In this document: positions 16,901-18,173 of the stretch, piece by piece
How positions within the stretch are numbered: the stretch's first letter is position 1
Layout of the letters: each line of letters opens with the position of its first letter
Assembly: GCA_014885115.2 (NCBI GenBank)
Contig: WKLE02003550.1
Span: forward strand, 1 to 18,173
Direction: 5' to 3'
Length of the DNA stretch: 18,173 nt
Source of the DNA: Asterionellopsis glacialis
Lineage: Eukaryota; Bacillariophyta; Plagiogrammaphyceae; Rhaphoneidales; Asterionellopsidaceae
The notes under the pieces: generated by a model
Told to the model about the DNA's origin: nothing
The model's database searches: none
What the model saw: only the letters and a program-made list of their open reading frames with translations
Position numbers and translations under genes: made by a program

Positions 16901-17537
16901 CGGCTACTAGAACTTTCCACACACTAGTAGTGACTCCTCCTACTTGGGTGTGCGTGATCATATCATGTCTTATCACCCTGTACTTCCCTTTCCTTTCTTC
17001 CAAAACACGGCGTGAGAAGCTGTCTTGTGGGACCAACACCATTACAATTTTAGGGAGCAACCTATGGCTTTCAGCCCAGAACTTTACCAATTTATTGGTT
17101 GTCGAGGCTGTCCCTACAACTACATCAATGTTGTTATGATGTAGGCGAGTGCTTAATTCACTCCCACTTCCAGCTATACTCCCAGGAAACCAATTCTCTG
17201 CCAGCACTCTTCCCTTTTTATTAGGGGTCACCACTCCGACTACCCTGGCTCCCCATTGCCCAGCTGCATCGGCCAGGGGTAACCCCTCTACTCCAACATC
17301 GACCAACCTAATATTTTCTCTGCCTCTAGTTCCTGCCATTGTCACATACGTTGCCTCTCTTCCTGCTCCAAGTCTATTTATTGCACTTGTGCATACATCC
17401 TGGTCCAACTGAACCCTTATGCCATAGCCCTTCTCTTTCCATTGAGACTCTCCATCATCCCGACGCCGATTTCCTAGCCCAACATTTTCCTTATGCTCCT
17501 GATGTTTACCTCCCCTATCTTGTCCGGATGGCCACCT
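13750..17537 (-). pseudogene. pol: Pol (RT-RNase H) pseudogene of copy 2
   Basis: Collinear with copy 1 pol. The first piece (17537 down to 16002) is one frame spanning the N-terminal Rossmann-like domain and the linker, proving that the two pol pieces of copy 1 are one gene. Stops then interrupt it at 16002, 15852, 15248, 15098, 14720, 14533 and 14317, and there is a 1-nt insertion near 15631 and a 4-nt TCAT duplication near 14580. Motif A (GDMDVGE), the YVDD motif C and the TDNW and TDPL residues of RNase H are still readable. The last piece (14304-13750) keeps the C-terminal extension and the overlap with YR. Four of the seven stops are CGA in copy 1. Confidence 0.85.
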
Positions 17538-17999
17538 TTACGATTGTTTCTCCTCCACAGCTTTCAGTAGGGAAAAGACGTCACTAAACTTTTTATTTGC
17601 CATCTTTTTATAGTTGACTAAGTCCCCTTCTAACTTGGTTACCAGTTCGGCCAAGTCAGCGCTTGTCATTCCCGAATTTCCTAAAATATACGTCTGCACA
17701 ATCACGGCCGCAAAGTGAGGGTGGTTTCAAAAATCATGTTGGATGAATTCTTCCATGACTTTATGCACTTGTAAAGATGCCCAAAGCATAACCGATGGCG
17801 TAGTTGAGTCCAACACAATAGCCCGGGCATCTCTCAGTTTGGCAAACATCGCTTTGGTGAGTAAAAAACATAAATCCCAGGCTGCTTGCCCTTTCATTCC
17901 CCCATTTACAAAATCCTCATATAGTGAGTCCATTTCTGATATCCACGCCCGAACAAACGATACAGACGTTGAGTGCATTGCTTTGGCAAGGAGCGCGGC
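17538..17999 (-). pseudogene. gag: Gag C-terminal remnant of copy 2
   Basis: Matches copy 1 gag from LLAKAMHSTSVSF to the end (EEKQS, then TAA at 17538-17540). A premature TGA at 17727-17729 replaces CGA of copy 1 (DFRNHPH). Homology stops abruptly at about 17999, inside GGCAAGGAGCGCGGC, where the chromosome-end sequence starts. The N-terminal three quarters are gone. Confidence 0.8.
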
Positions 18000-18061
18000 G
18001 TGGCTTCTAACACGTAGTGTGGTACGTACTGCGTATAGCCCATGCTACTGAGCTGAGTATG
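18000..18061. other. Unique junction between truncated copy 2 and the telomere
   Basis: About 60 bases that match neither gag of copy 1 nor the telomere repeat. No gene. It may be a scrap of subtelomeric sequence or filler DNA from the end-healing event. Confidence 0.5.
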
Positions 18062-18173
18062 TTAGGGTTAGGTTAGGGTTAGGTTAGGGTTAGGTTAGGG
18101 TTAGGTTAGGGTTAGGTTAGGGTTAGGGTTAGGGTTAGGTTAGGGTTAGGGTTAGGGTTAGGGTTAGGGTTAG
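18062..18173 (+). repeat. Telomere: mixed TTAGGG/TTAGG repeats
   Basis: Five units of the 11-mer TTAGGGTTAGG, then TTAGGG three times, one TTAGG, five TTAGGG and a partial TTAG at the window end. The G-rich strand reads 5'->3' outward, as at a right chromosome end. Confidence 0.97.

Larger units (their letters stand above)
12654..17999 (-). mobile_element. Copy 2: decayed, truncated YR retrotransposon in opposite orientation
   Basis: On the minus strand this carries the gag C-terminus (17538-17999), pol (13750-17537), the N-terminal part of YR (13161-13934) and a 3' region, collinear with copy 1. Reading copies side by side, roughly nine of ten residues agree. It lost the 5' part of gag and the left terminal repeat at the chromosome end, and about 1.2 kb with the YR catalytic half. 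It carries at least nine in-frame stops and several frameshifts, so it is dead. No right terminal repeat of its own is seen. Confidence 0.85.

Noticed and set aside
13338..17587. Plus-strand ORFs across copy 2
   Set aside because: All are complements of the minus-strand gag, pol and YR remnants; no independent protein features.
18062..18173. CRISPR-like or satellite array
   Set aside because: The unit is the telomere repeat at a sequence end with no spacers.

Overview
This is the end of a eukaryotic linear chromosome. The last ~112 bases are telomeric TTAGGG/TTAGG repeats with the G-rich strand running 5'->3' toward the window edge, and everything from about 4 kb outward is retrotransposon. 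The host looks like a diatom or another photosynthetic stramenopile. That rests on the telomere type, a DUF616-type glycosyltransferase gene, and a retroelement family whose RT and recombinase signatures I know from diatoms and other algae. Species cannot be told from the sequence alone.

Layout. (1) 1-2277: 3' part of a large host gene, a two-domain glycosyltransferase-like protein that enters from the left edge. (2) 2278-3998: about 1.7 kb without a recognisable gene, holding several open stretches in different frames that may be exons of an unknown gene or a decayed gene. (3) 3999-4096: a lone terminal repeat of a related element, facing the left end of the next element. (4) 4347-12478: copy 1, an 8.1-kb tyrosine-recombinase (DIRS-order) retrotransposon with 81-bp terminal inverted repeats (80/81 identical). 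Its order is gag, pol (N-terminal domain, RT, RNase H, C-terminal extension), then YR recombinase. (5) 12654-17999: copy 2, the same family on the minus strand, more decayed. It lacks the catalytic half of the recombinase and is cut off inside gag. (6) 18000-18061: a short unique junction. (7) 18062-18173: telomere.

How the element genes fit together. Gag would form the particle, RT-RNase H would make the cDNA and YR would integrate a circular form without a target-site duplication. Gag ends in TAA, yet the reading frame stays open without any ATG straight into pol in both copies. In copy 1 a perfect 10-bp stem starts 7 nt after the stop, which points to stop-codon readthrough. Pol and YR overlap by 185 nt in different frames, open in both copies. 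Copy 1 is nearly intact: pol has one 2-nt insertion, and YR has two in-frame TGA codons and a lost catalytic arginine. Many lesions in both copies are CGA to TGA, or CG to CA, the signature expected from decay of methylated CpG.

The two copies lie tail to tail, making a large inverted repeat next to the telomere. At its heart is a perfect 207-bp inverted repeat, much better conserved than the rest, which suggests recent gene conversion or template switching.
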